Shown here: piece after piece, positions 21,980-34,166 of the stretch
How positions within the stretch are numbered: the stretch's first letter is position 1
How the letters are laid out: each line of letters starts with the position of its first letter
Assembly: GCF_003573695.1 (NCBI RefSeq)
Contig: NC_039367.1
Coordinates: forward strand, 25,816,442 to 25,880,441
Direction of reading: 5' to 3'
Origin: Papaver somniferum
Lineage: Eukaryota > Streptophyta > Magnoliopsida > Ranunculales > Papaveraceae
DNA length: 64,000 nt
Notes under the pieces: model-generated
Told to the model about the DNA's origin: nothing
Databases searched by the model: none
Seen by the model: only the letters and a program-made list of their open reading frames with translations
Translations under genes and position numbers: made by a program

Positions 21980-24900
21980 CACTACATTTTGCCTTTAACA
22001 GAATCTGAAATAATCAACATTTGGCATCTCAATTCTGGCAAGAACTGAGACCTACCAATGTGAATGTGCCTTTCTCCTGCAGCAAGCAAAGCTACCCTTT
22101 TAGCAACATTGTCTGCAGAGAAATTGACCTCCCTGTAACAATGCATATATTTAATATGTGTGAAATGTCTTATAACTTTCAACCACCCGCCTTTAATAAA
22201 CCATGGAACATCACCCTGAGAAATTCTGCAATTACAGTCTTTGAACCTGACACAATTATAATTTTCTTCATCTTCCATTGAGCTTCTAATTCCATTGCAC
22301 ATATAACTCCATAAGACTCTGCTAAATAATTGGAAGCAATCCCAATATCTCCAGATAAGGTAGCAACCACCTGACAATCTGAAGTTCTTACCACCACTCC
22401 AAATCCAGCTTCCCCAGGATTACCAAAAGAAGAACCATCACAGCAGAACATAACAAATCCAATTTCAGGTGGACTCCATTGGCATCTTTTGATGAATTGA
22501 AACTTGGAAAATCTAGCACCCAAATCAAATCTTATTATTATTTCATTATCATAAGCTTGATTCCATTTGGTTCATGTAATTCTCAATCCTCCCTCATTTA
22601 CCAATTTCAGAATTCTGCATTTGAAGGCTTGAGCATTGGGATTAATGTTGTCAAAGAATTTCTTGTTCTTCTGAAACCATAATTCCTTAAGAATTGAGCA
22701 CGTATCAGTTATCCATACCTGTTTTATTAGAGAACTACAATTTGAAGCTCTTTTCCAGATATCATTAAAATATTTAGGCCGGGCAAATTGGAACATTAAG
22801 CAAACCCACCTCCATATATCAATGCTGAAACTGCATTCCCACAGTAGATGTTTCATGCTGTCCTGCTCTGACTCACAAATACAACATCTTGATACAGTTT
22901 CACACCCATTACTAATCATTTTAGTATCATCTATGTAATGATCTTCCATACATTACTGGCAGTAGAAGGATGAAGAAAAGAATTCCATATATGCTTATGC
23001 CGATGTACTTCTAGTTCCTTATGTCTAATCTTTTTAAAAGCATCAGGCACAGAAAATTTACCTTTCAAGTTCTCTGTCCATATCAAGACATCTTCTCCAC
23101 CACAAATCTCAGGCAATTGCACATTGTGAAATATCTGTTGAAGCTCAGTAGACAAAGACCAAATACCATCAGTTATAATATCAGAAATCATCAAATGAAT
23201 ATTATCCTCCACAATTGAAGTGTATCCAATCTTATCTATTAATGTTCCTCCATCCAACCAGATGTCAAACCATACAAATATTTGTTTACCATCACCTTTT
23301 CTCCATGTGACATCTTCTTTAAGACTTCCCCAAGCCCATTTCAGACCTGGCCATACAGAAGATAACTGCCATTTTGAACTCCATTGCCCATTTTTGTCTT
23401 TGTACTTAACATGAAAAAACAATTCCCAATCTTCTTTAGAATTATTAATCTTCCACATCATATTCATTACAAATGCCTTGTTCAAATCCTCAAGTCTTGG
23501 AATACCCAAACCTCTTTCTTTTAGTGGTGTACAAACATTTTTCCAGGAAAATTTGATGTATTTCCTTGTGTCTCCATCACCTGACCAAAGGAAATTCCTT
23601 ATGATCTTTTCAAAGTTTTTAATAATTGATATTGGCCATTTATAAATTGTCATACTGTAGACTGGAATGCTACAAAGAACTGACTTGATTAACACTACCC
23701 TCTTCTGGAATGATAACAATTTACCCTTCCAAGTAGCAAGTTTTCTTTGCAACAATTCTACCATAGGCCATACTGTTGAGACTTTAACCCTTCCAACACA
23801 AAGAATGACACCAAGATATTTATCAGGAAATACACTTCTTTCCATTTGAATCAATTCTCTCAGCTGACTTTCCTTAATTTAGAAGAACCATCAATAAACA
23901 TTTTGCTTTTTTGTTTGTTTATTATCTGACCAGAACATTTCTGATAATCTTCAAGTAACTTCATCAAATTCAAAATTCTTTTCTTTGCTCCACTACAGAA
24001 AATGAAAACATCATCTGCAAATAGTAAGTGAGTTGGATGTATACCTTTTCTTTCAACCATTGGATAGATTAAGCCTTCATTCACCATTTGTGTTAATCTT
24101 CTACTTAAAGCTTCCTCCATTAATACAAATAGAATAGGAGACATGGGATCACCTTGTCTCAAACCCCTACCCACAGACAAAAAACCACAGGGACCTCCAT
24201 TAACCATCACTGAGATTTTTGCAGACTGAAATATAATATGAATCCACTCACACCACTGTTTTGAAAAGCCAAATTTCTGAAGAACTTTAAATAAGAAATC
24301 CCAGCTAACTGAATCATATGCTTGAGATATGTCAAGTTTGAGACCAACATTACCACATCTTCTTTTCTTTGCCATCTCATTAACCATTTCAGATGCCAGC
24401 ATAATCTGGTCTTGAATGCATCTTCCTTTGACATAAGCAGCTTGTTGAGGTGATACTAATTTGTGCATAAGTTTCCCATTCTTGTTGCCATGATTTTGGT
24501 AGTTATTTTGAAGCTCACATTGCCCAGACCAATTGGTAAACTGATTTGGACTTGTTGCACCTTCTGTTTTTGGAATGAGAACTAAAAAATTAGAGTTAAA
24601 CCCCTTTGGTATTAACTTCCTTTTCCAGCAAAATTGGATTGCATTCATAACATCTTGATGGATGATGTTTCAACAAGCCCTATAAAAACAACCTGAGAAC
24701 CCATCAGGTCCAGGTGCACTATCTGGATCCATATCAAAAAGAGTGTTTTTAATTTCATTTTCATCTGGTATAGCTTCTAACATATCTTGATCTTCACAAG
24801 TAATTACTTTAGGGATGCCATCCACCATGTGCTCAATATCTTCCACTTCTTTAAATCTAAATTTATGCTCAAAATATTTCACTAATTCTTCAGAAATTTT

Positions 24901-25995
24901 TCCTTGATCAGAAATGATGTCTCCATTATTGACTTCCAACTCACTTATAGTGTTTCTTTCCTGTCTGATTTTAAGATTAGTATGAAGAAATGCATTGTTA
25001 GCTGCTCCCTCTTTTATCCATTTAGTTCTTGATTTTTGTTTCAGAAAAATATTTAACTGTACTTCATTTGAGTAGTACAAATTTTGAGCACTTACCAAAT
25101 TATTAAGCAAAACCTTATCAAAAGGGTTATTGTCTGAATTGACCATTGCCTCCTGAACTTTAACTTCAGCTTCCTTTAGTTTTGTTTGAAAGATGAAAGC
25201 TGGATCTCCCACTATCATTTCAGACCAACATTTCTCAACAACTTCCATGAATGTTGGATGTGATATCCACATTTTTTGAAATCTCATAGGAGCATTATAT
25301 GGTTTGGGTATAGAAGTACAACCTCCTAGCAATGGGGCATTGATCTGAAGCAATTCTCGGTCCCACTTAATATCCCCAACCATCAAATTTTTGTAGCCAG
25401 AGTTGATTGAACACTTCTCTATCAAGGTTACATAAGATTCTCTTGCTTCCATGTTGACAGTTAGACCAAGAGTGTTGAAGACCTGTTTTAGGAGCCTGCA
25501 TCAACTCACAAATGTCTAAACAATTTTTAAAATCTAACATTGCTCTTTTATTTGGATTTTTACCTCCAATTTTCTCCTCAACTGAAGTAACAACATTGAA
25601 ATCACCAATGGCTAACCAAGGCAAATTTAAGCCACTAATTATCTCCATTTCGGACCACAAAAATCTCCTTTGAACTACATCAACATGAGCATGAATACCA
25701 GAACACCTCCAATATCAACTGTGATCATCTGACTTGACATAGATACTACTGAAGGAGTGGGTAAATTCTTATTCCAAAATAACCATATATTTCCTTTTTT
25801 ATTTGATACTGAGTTATAAATTACCATGCTTTGCATATCTGGTAGATTCAACTTATTGCAAAATGAAGAATTACATACTACTTTGGGTTCTGCAACCCAT
25901 ACTACTGAAGGATTAAACTGATTTATAAGAGCCCATAACTTATCTTGAGACCTGACTCTTCTAAGGCCTCTTAAATTCCAAAATAAGACTTTCAT
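21980..25995 (-). pseudogene. LINE 1 ORF2: endonuclease, reverse transcriptase, RNase H; several lesions
   Basis: Read on the minus strand. An AP-type endonuclease (25995-25370) has MKVLFWNLRGL, a VAEPKV acid and AIGDFN, with frameshifts near 25690 and 25400. A linker with NAPMRFQKMW and DSAPGPDGFSGCFYR follows. A TGA at about 24670 sits where related proteins have tryptophan. The reverse transcriptase (24648-23860) has LKLDISQAYDSV, GLRQGDPMSP and the catalytic LLFADDVFIF. After another frameshift come the thumb and the LLWECSFSIDIW zf-RVT region (23854-22572), and then an RNase H domain (22523-22000) with FCCDGSSFGNPG and NYLAESYGV, itself frameshifted near 22190-22350. In an active LINE this protein does target-primed reverse transcription. 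This copy cannot. Confidence 0.88.
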
Positions 25996-27273
25996 GGTTT
26001 GTAATAGAGGATTTTAGTACCTCCTTTTCCTCGATTTTTTCTAAAATTATATTTACTTGGAATTTGAGTGCTAGAAGGAACCTGAGTATCCATTACCTTC
26101 ACTGCTTCATTACTAGTTGATGCTGAGTTTATATTTGAAGGCTTCTGCACAACTCTAGACCAAGAAGTAATAGGAACTCTTTCAGAGGAAACAATGTCAT
26201 CTTTGCCATTAATGAATTTAATCACACTTTTCTCAACAGAATTATCCTCAACAACTTGAAGTGTTTTTGCTGGAGTAAGAATTTCTTGTGGCAGCATTTC
26301 TTCAGTTGTTGTTTGTATAACAACTTCATTATCCAGCAAAGAACTAAATAGTCCTTGTGTAATAAGTACTTCATTATTTGATTGAGAATCATTTCTTTGC
26401 TTACTGCTTTGACTACTTGGTGTAGGACATATATCAAATGGTTGAACTATCTTTGGTGGAGTAACATTCTTCTCAGTATCATTCTTAGCTGATTGATTCT
26501 TCTCAGTATCATTCTTAGCTGGTTTATTTTTTGCAGTACTACCTCCATTCTTCTCACTATCTGAAGTATGTTCAATAGAATAAACCTTGTTAAATCTACA
26601 CTCAGGTAATACATGCCCAATAATTTCACACTTAGAGCAGAACTTTGGAAATTTATTCAGAATAATTTCCTGTGAGAAACTGCCATATTTGGTGATAATC
26701 CATAATTTGTTTAGAATTGTTTTAGCAAAATCTACTTCAACCAAAACTTTTGCAACATATCCACTTGCATACCTGAGTGTATCCTCATCAACTTTCACTG
26801 GATTTCCAATTGCATCACAGATTGTAAATAAAGTTTTCTCATCCCAGTACTCAAGACTTAGACCTGGTAGAGATATCCAAATTAGAGCATGAGATGTTCT
26901 TTGATTTTCAGGACGAAAATTTGGAATCCAACTTCGAGTCATCAAAATTTGATCCTGAACATCCCATGTATAATTCTTAATATAATTTTGGTCCACTTCA
27001 TTAGACAATTTGATGGTGAAGAAACCTTTATCCAAAGGAATTAAAAGACATTCACCAGTTAATTTCCACTGGTTTTTTTAGAATATTCATAGCATCAACA
27101 AATTTAATTCGAAGAAAATCTAATCTACCGATTAAATTTTTTTTCCATGAATCATACCTAAAATCACTCTGACCATTAACTAAAGAAATCGATGGACATT
27201 TTTCAACAGATTCCGAGATGTTAACAACCCTAGAACCCCTTGCAGCATCTTCATTAGAGCTTTGTTGATCCAT
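25992..27273 (-). pseudogene. LINE 1 ORF1 protein, one frameshift
   Basis: Start at 27273 (MDQQSSNEDAARG). A single indel near 27050 shifts the frame, after which 27035-25992 is open for 347 codons. It has a DUF4283-like RNA-binding region (ILMTRSWIPNF, ALIWISLPGLSLEYW) followed by a CCHC zinc knuckle, CSKCEIIGHVLPEC, then a low-complexity Asn/Lys/Thr tail with a duplicated KNDTEKNQSA unit. In plant L1 elements this protein binds the LINE RNA. The stop overlaps the ORF2 start as ATGA (25992-25995). Confidence 0.85.
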
Positions 27274-27515
27274 AATAACTCACTACTACAGATCCATCAT
27301 TAGATTTATTGAAGTAAAAGAAAACCACCAGATTCACCTGAGAGCACCAGATTCACCCGAGAATTACTTGAAACTATTGATTACCAGTGATTGATGATTA
27401 ATGAAGAAAGAGAAATGGTGAAGATCGAGAAAATTTTGAAACCGAGTTAGTCGGCAATTTGCAGAGCCTAACTCAGCAGAGTTTGTTGCCTTGTTCCTTT
27501 CCATATCCATTGTAC

Positions 27516-28245
27516 CTTGTGATTTTTGTATATGTCTTGGGTTGTTTATAAATTTATACTATATATAAATAGTTATTAAGCAGAATCCTCATCATTTATC
27601 CTTTCCCACAGTCACGGCCGTCTCCCTCTCAGTAAATGATATCTTCTCAGTACATGAGCAGTAGATCACCCTCCCTTTCATTCTGTTGTTGACTATAAAA
27701 AAGAAATAATTTGAAAACTCACATGTGTTACGTTACTACGTATTGATATATACCATAGTCGTACTAGCTTAGGCTATAATCATCTTCTGTGCATCATATT
27801 TTTTCTTCTTTAACTATCTTTGATCATCATATTCTGTTTTTATGAAAAAAATGATTGTTCATGTTCTATCCTAATGGGTTTGATTTATGGATTGGGATTG
27901 ACTTTTGAATTTTTCTATAGGTTCTTTTCATTGTTGATTAAAAATCTGACAGGATTATAATATGATCTTGAATATAGGTCGCCTTTTAATTCAAATTATA
28001 AATTTAATTTATTAGGTTTTGCTGCTGCAGTACAAGTTTAGACCTAAAATTGGTTGTACGAATGGTAGGGTAAACTAAATTGGACAAGGCCCTAATGATT
28101 TTGATGGTTATACTGAGAGATGTTTTTTTAAATCCCTTGAATTAACATATCCATGTATCATTCTTAAAACTGGCGGGTAACCCGCGGGTTGACCCTAAAC
28201 TGGGCTGTTTTTGACGGGTTCTAATATTCAACCCTACCTTTTCAG
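27516..28245 (+). other. Spacer or intron, with a hAT-like scrap
   Basis: A/T-rich sequence with no coding seen. At 28170-28225 GGCGGGTAACCCGCGGGTTGACC and a GACGGGTT word resemble the sub-terminal part of the hAT element at 16108-17839, so a short relic is likely. A pyrimidine tract with CAG leads into the possible exon at 28246. Confidence 0.4.
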
Positions 28246-28333
28246 GCTAGCAGCGCTTCTCAGCCACTTTGCGGATTTTGCGGACTCGTCAGCAGATGTT
28301 TTGGAATTGAGCAGAGAAGTGGTGGATATTTAG
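28246..28333 (+). CDS. Candidate terminal exon
   Basis: After the acceptor TTTTCAG, one frame reads LAALLSHFADFADSSADVL and then ELSREVVDI followed by TAG. It is a plausible amphipathic C-terminal helix. Another frame gives a Cys-rich reading (LCGFCG ... DCYRCN) ending at a TAA slightly further on. It could be the last exon of the finger gene, with the LINE lying in the intron between. Codon phase relative to the exon ending at 20909 (phase 0) does not fit the helix frame directly, so at least one more exon would be needed. Confidence 0.25.
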
Positions 28334-29235
28334 ATTGCTATAGATGTAATGATGGATATGTATAAACACGGCTACTTATACCTTTGACCATATATGTTAA
28401 GCTGATAGAAGAAAGTTTGAAGTTCAGGAGAAATGCGTGAAGACTAATATTTTAGAATTACATGATTCAAGTTTTATCAAACTTTTGGAAGGAATTTAGT
28501 ATTTTGAGCTTGTATCAGATTGTTTTTTGGAGACACAGAAGAGAAGTGTCTTCGTATATCTTGTTTGATAGCATGCATTTTTCAATTTGTGGTTTAATGT
28601 TTGAATGCTGTATTAAGAATTTTTGGTGGCTGACACTGTTTTATGTTTATTAGCCATAGTTGTGAAAATCCTGATCCTGATTTTAGAAGCAACTTTCATT
28701 TTGAAAATAAACATGCATCTTTATACCGATGAAAATGACCCTTTGTTCCCTTTCTTTTGGGTTGGGTGGTTTTGGGCGTGAGCTAATCGCACTGTTTAGA
28801 CCGTGAGTGCTGCAGACATTAGATGTCTCGTCGGCGTTGTCAGACCGCCTAACTGCCCTTGTTGCCAAGGGGAACACTCTTCGCTCGATCCTTTCCGGTG
28901 TCGATAGTTCGGCTTTCGATCACTTTATCCTCCGCATTAATCCACTTCCCCGATGACACCCCTACCAAGTATATATCTCCCTACCGGCGTTGTCCAGTCC
29001 GGAGCAGCCGTCCAGGTTTGATCCATCGAGCTGCTCATCCGACCCGGCCACCAACGGAGTTCGACCAGTCGTTTTCATTTTTTGGGACTACCTGACATGC
29101 CAAAAATTGAAAACGACCAGTCTTTATACCATCTCAGCATATCCCTGTCAGTAGTACAAGCAGTACCCATTGTCAACTAGTAGCTGCTTCACAAGTATTA
29201 AATCCTACGATGTCTCCACTTAAACCCGATGCATT
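28334..29235. other. Unassigned; GC-richer island at 28740-29095
   Basis: From 28334 to 28740 the sequence is A/T-rich without coding. From 28740 to 29095 GC content rises and both strands have open frames of 60-80 codons without known motifs (plus strand: Pro/Arg-rich RRCPVRSSRPG). It may be an old gene or transposon fragment. 29095-29235 shows nothing recognisable. Confidence 0.35.
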
Positions 29236-30011
29236 TGTTACAGCTGCAACAATTAAATACTGAAAAATGATGTTAAGATTAGATTTTTGAAAATGAAATA
29301 AAACACTCAAATGTTTAACAGCACATTGAGGACAGAGTCACTTGATCATCAAGATGTCCTTAACACGATAATTCACCGGTACGCATCAAAATGAGTGATG
29401 AAATCTTATCCAGGATAAAACTGTCCGTTGCAAGTACTATAAGCACTACATCACTTGCCCACTTACGAACTCAACAACAAGGATTAGGAGGAAATAAACA
29501 CCGAAGCGCACAACAAAGCGACAAAAGGGGAAAATAGCTAGGGATAATAGCCTGCTCTGGTACACATTGAAACGAAGAAGTTCTTTTTCTTTTATAGGCA
29601 GTGAAAATGAATTTGACATAAATTATATTTGGTAACTTCCCCCATTGAATATAAAAAAACTTAAGGAATTAAAACCTTGTTTTAATTTTAACAAAAACAG
29701 TAGGACTTATAATCTTGTTCTAGTTATTCCGTTTTGGAATTAAAACTTCTTTAAATAATTCCTTTAGAAATTTAAAACTTGTTTTGCTTATAATCCATTT
29801 AGGAATTTAAACTTGTTTCAATATTAATCTTGGTTCACTTATGCATGTGCGTACATGCATTAGGCATGACAAGTGTTTCATGTCCACCCATATTTGTATT
29901 TCATTCATTCATAGAAAATGAGTAAGTATCCTTAGACCTTTAGGTCACTAGATCAATTCTAACCGAGACCAAAAAATTAAAACATATTAAAAAGACTCAT
30001 TTTCTCCAACA
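29236..30011 (-). repeat. 3' LTR of the decayed copia element
   Basis: 776 bp, matching 34167-34893 over most of its length. It carries an extra ~55 bp around 29710-29810 relative to the other LTR. The adjoining purine tract at 30012-30020 marks it as the 3' LTR. Confidence 0.85.
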
Positions 30012-30599
30012 ATCCCCCACATGAATGAAATACCGATAAGAAATCAGAAATCCGAAAGCGAGAAATACCACTATAGGCAAGAGGTGTCCATGAGATCTTG
30101 AACCTTTGCTTAGTGAGAAATTTACGGAACTACTTGTTGGACAGTGAACACGATGTCTTGAATTGCCATCGTTTGGTGTAATTCGCGACAATAACCTTAC
30201 GTGATATCTCTCTAGTTGCTATCAAGTTCATGCGGTTGTATCCATTTTGGCCATGGACATATACCGTTTCACAGAATGCTCTACAGAATCAGCTACATTC
30301 TCATAGGAAGCGGACCGCTTCCTCATTCAGTTAGGTGAGTTCCATCAAGAGTGTTTACTGCTACACCCCACTTCAATCTTAAATTGAAACTATATAACTC
30401 ATTAAGACTTCTTAAAAAATCATCCTCCACATGCAGTCACACTATCACGTATACACCATAGGGAAGGGACAGAGAATGAAATTCTTTGATAGTGTTTACA
30501 TTTACCCACCACAAATTAGTTGTCTCATTCAAAACCTTGATCTTGGGATCTCCAATCAGCAAGGTTGAGTATCCTTCATGGAAAGTTTAATTGATGAGC

Positions 30600-32080
30600 T
30601 TAAGCCCCATCCCCCTCGATGCATTTCTAACTATCTCTTTGGATAAACCTTTCGTCAAAGGATCCGCAATATTCTCCTTGGAATTTATCCAATCAATGGA
30701 AATAACGCCTGTTGAGATTAGTTGTTTTTATCTTGGCTAACATATTGTATAGATATAGCTGGCACAGGCCTATGCTAGAGAGAAATGTCTTCTAAAAAGC
30801 ATCTTAGGCACTCGGCCCCCTCTCGTGCTTTATCTAACGCAATAATCTCATATTCCATAATGAATTGAGCAATATTTTTTTTTTTGGAAATCATCCAAGA
30901 ACAAACCCTCATGCTAGAGTGAAAACATATTCACTCGTAGAATTAGACTCCTCTGAGTCATCTATCCAGTTTGCATCACAAAACCCTCAAGGATGGAAGG
31001 ATACCTTTCATAAATAAAATAAAAGGTCAAAGAGTATTTTAGGTACCGTAATACTCTACTAAGTCCATCTAAATGCTCCTGCTCTGGATTACAAGTATAC
31101 CCACTTAACTTACTCACACTATAGGCAATGTCTGGACTCTTACAGTTCATTCAAATTCATCAGGCTTCCTATAACTCTTGAGTATTAAAGTTGTGATACT
31201 CCATCACCCTTATTCTTCTTGAGTCTACAAGAAGAATCGTACGTAGTACAAACAGGCTTACAATCAAACTAATTGTATCTCTTAAGCACATATTCAACAT
31301 AATGCGAACGACTAAGACTATAACCATTAGAAAATCTTCTAATCCTCATCCCTAAGATCACGTTAACAAGGCCTAAGTCTTTTATGTCAACGTTCTCATT
31401 CAACATGCTTTAAGTGGAATTAATCACATCTATGTTTGTATCAAGTATAATCATATCATCAACATACAAGCATACAACCACACATGTATCGTTAACAAAT
31501 TTTGTGTAAACACACTTATCAGATCCATCAACTTAAATCCACTACTCATTTGCACATGATCAAATTTTTCATGTCACTATTTAGGTGTTTATTTCAAATC
31601 ATAAAAGTATTTGTTCACTTTACAAACTTTGTATTCACAACCCTTCACCACAAAGTCCTCAGGTTGGTCTAAGTAAATTTCTTTATCTAATCACGATTTA
31701 GAAAAGCTGTCTTTACATCCATATGATATATCTCAAAGTTATGTATGGCAGCAATAACAATTAGCATCCTAACGGAAGTTATTCTCGTCATAGGTGAATA
31801 AGAATCATGGAAATCTACAGCTTCTTTTAGCTTATAGCCTTTATCTACCGACCTAGCCTTATATTCTCCTACAATTCCATATACCTTGTGTTTCCTCTGA
31901 AAGACTCGTTTACATCATATGGTCTTACTCCCTAGAGGTAAACTAGCAAGCTCACAAGTCTGGTTCTGATGGACTGAGTCCATTTCACTAAATAAAACTT
32001 CTTACCAGACTGGGGTTTTAGTAGATGTTATGGATTTTTTTTTATACAAGTCTTAGCTCAGACTAAGCTAGGCATGTCAT
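30600..32080 (-). pseudogene. Copia reverse transcriptase/RNase H remains
   Basis: The clearest piece is 31150-30962, reading SPDIAYSVSKLSGYTCNPEQ and then HLDGLSRVLRYLKYS, the conserved end of copia RT. Flanking sequence gives scattered matches on the minus strand (for example an MDVKTAFLN-like reading near 31710), interrupted by many stops. It is non-functional. Confidence 0.7.
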
Positions 32081-32596
32081 GCAGTCAGGTCCATCAGAAG
32101 TCTCAGTTCTGATCATTTTACTTCTCCTAGACTCAACCTTTACTTCATATTCCTTTAAAGCTAAATTCTGACTAGCGAAAAAGACATCTAGGGGATCAAT
32201 AACATATCTCTAATGAGGGATAAGTTTCAAAATAAACATGTTCAAAGAACTCAACATCCCTAGACTCCAAAAAAGTATTCATACCAAATTCAGAATAATC
32301 AGAACTCGCAACCAAAAAATCCACATGCAGTAGTATGCTCATGATACCTTATGAAGACACAATCAACAGTTTTGGGTCCTATATTGATTCTCTTAGGAGG
32401 ATGGATGGAAACCTTATCCAAACACCCCCACACTTTGAAGTATGCATAAGAAGGTTATCTACCTTTCCATAATTCATATAGAGTTTTGTCTTATCCTTTA
32501 AAAGCTACTCTATTCAGGATATAACAAGATGAGAGTATGGCCTCCCCCCCACAAGTTAGCAGGTAATCCTGAACTAATCAAAATGACATTTATCAT

Positions 32597-32824
32597 TTAC
32601 TTAAGGGTACGGTTCCTACGTTCAGCTACACCATTAGACTGAGGTGAATAAGGAGGGGTAACCTCGTGTATTATGCCAAATTCTACACAAAAATCTCCTA
32701 TAGGAATTTTATAATCACCACCATGGTCAGACCTAACTGTTCTAATGGTAGCATTAAATTGGTTTTCAACTTCTAGTTTATACAACTTAAAGGCTTCTAA
32801 GGCATCATCCTCACCTCTAAGCAA
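32597..32824 (-). pseudogene. Copia integrase core fragment
   Basis: A 75-codon open piece contains VRSDHGGDYKI, FGIIHEVTPPYSPQ and SNGVAERRNRTLK. These are the central Asp and the PYSPQSNGVAERRNR block with the catalytic Glu of copia integrases. Flanks are out of frame. Confidence 0.85.
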
Positions 32825-33568
32825 ATATACAAGATCGTACCTCGTACAATCGTCTACGAAAGTTATATATCACTTTTTCCCATCTTTGTATGGGTTGATT
32901 TCATTTTAACTAGGTCTAACTTAATTAATTATGAGGGCTTAGAATTATTCTGACCAATTTTGCTAAAGGTTTTCTAGCATATTTTGATTCTACACATATT
33001 TCATTTTTTGTTCAAAACCCAAATTAAATTTCGGTACGCATCCTATGTTATCCAGTTCGTGCATTGACTTATAAGTTTACGGTTCTAAGTATACCATGCA
33101 ACAAATTCAATGACACACAAAAGATATCACAAGAATCAAATATGCTCACTTTATCATATTTTTCGTTAAGCTTGTATAAACCCCAAGTCTTATAACTCTT
33201 TCCTAAAATCACTGCCCTTAGCTACAGAAAGTATTCCAGATCTAATTACTATCTTAATTGAATCTTTTACCACCTATAACAGAATAAGATACATGACTCT
33301 TGTATAGGTCCGGGACGTGAAGAACTTCATTCAATGTGAGAGTCTTTTACTAATATGAGCTTCTGCTCAACCTTTCCCTTTCATGCAACCTTTATTGCAG
33401 ATGAGTTACCCAAATAGAGTTTCTCGACATCCCTCATCTCCTGATAGGAGGTGAAGGTATTTGTTTCTACAGACATGCTAGGTGGATCTAGAGTCCAGCG
33501 GCTGGTCTCTCACATTAGTTATTAAAATAACTTCCGAAACCTTTGCAGAAAACCCGTCCTAGTTTGTT

Positions 33569-33778
33569 TCAACTAATTAGCATCAACTTTAAGGTTTTTT
33601 TACGTTCTTTCCAATTTACTGCCAAATGGCCAGGAATTTTACAAACATAACATTCATCCTTAATTAAAGTATTGGTGGATTCAGGTTTACAAAACAAACC
33701 TTTCTTGTGAGGACCATACTTATAGTTGCATTTGATAGTATCACTTTTGTCAGCTTTCGAAGATGTGTTCAGCAACAT
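33569..33778 (-). pseudogene. Copia gag zinc-knuckle fragment
   Basis: The frame ends with CYVCKIPGHLAVNWKERKK, a CCHC knuckle in which the fourth ligand Cys has become Trp. Upstream wording (KCNYKYGPHKKG) is Lys-rich, as in gag C-termini. Confidence 0.7.
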
Positions 33779-34166
33779 GTGCCTTGTTAGTCATGCCCCT
33801 TGCAGATAACACTTCTTTGTCTTTGGTGCAAAAAAATTCTTCCACTTGAATCATCTTACCCAATTCAACCTTACTGACCTCACCCATTTCATGTTACAAT
33901 CTTCGTCGATAGTCTGACCAGCAATCCACCAATCATAAGTAGTAAAGTTCTTCTTGCATTGTATGGTTATAATGCATCCTCCAAAAAATTCAATATATGA
34001 TTTATAGCCATATAATTCAGCCTAACCGAATCATCCAATTGTTTCCGTACAAATTCATCTAGATTATGTTAACCCGGAAACATATCTTAAAGTCCTTCCC
34101 CTTTAAATTTTTCTGGTTTTTCAACATCATTTTCAATTGTTACAGAAAAGTCTATCGTATTAAGTT

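Larger units (their letters stand above)
21867..27504 (-). mobile_element. Full-length L1-type LINE (LINE 1), 5,638 bp
   Basis: The element lies on the minus strand between perfect copies of an 11-bp TSD, ATCCATTGTAC (21856-21866 and 27505-27515). The 3' end has a short A tail (eight T on the plus strand at 21867-21874). From the 5' end on the minus strand it has a ~230-bp leader, ORF1 (DUF4283-like plus CCHC knuckle), then ORF2 with endonuclease, reverse transcriptase, zf-RVT and RNase H regions. At least seven frameshifts or stops break ORF2. It sits downstream of the finger-gene exons and may be in an intron of that gene. Confidence 0.9.
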
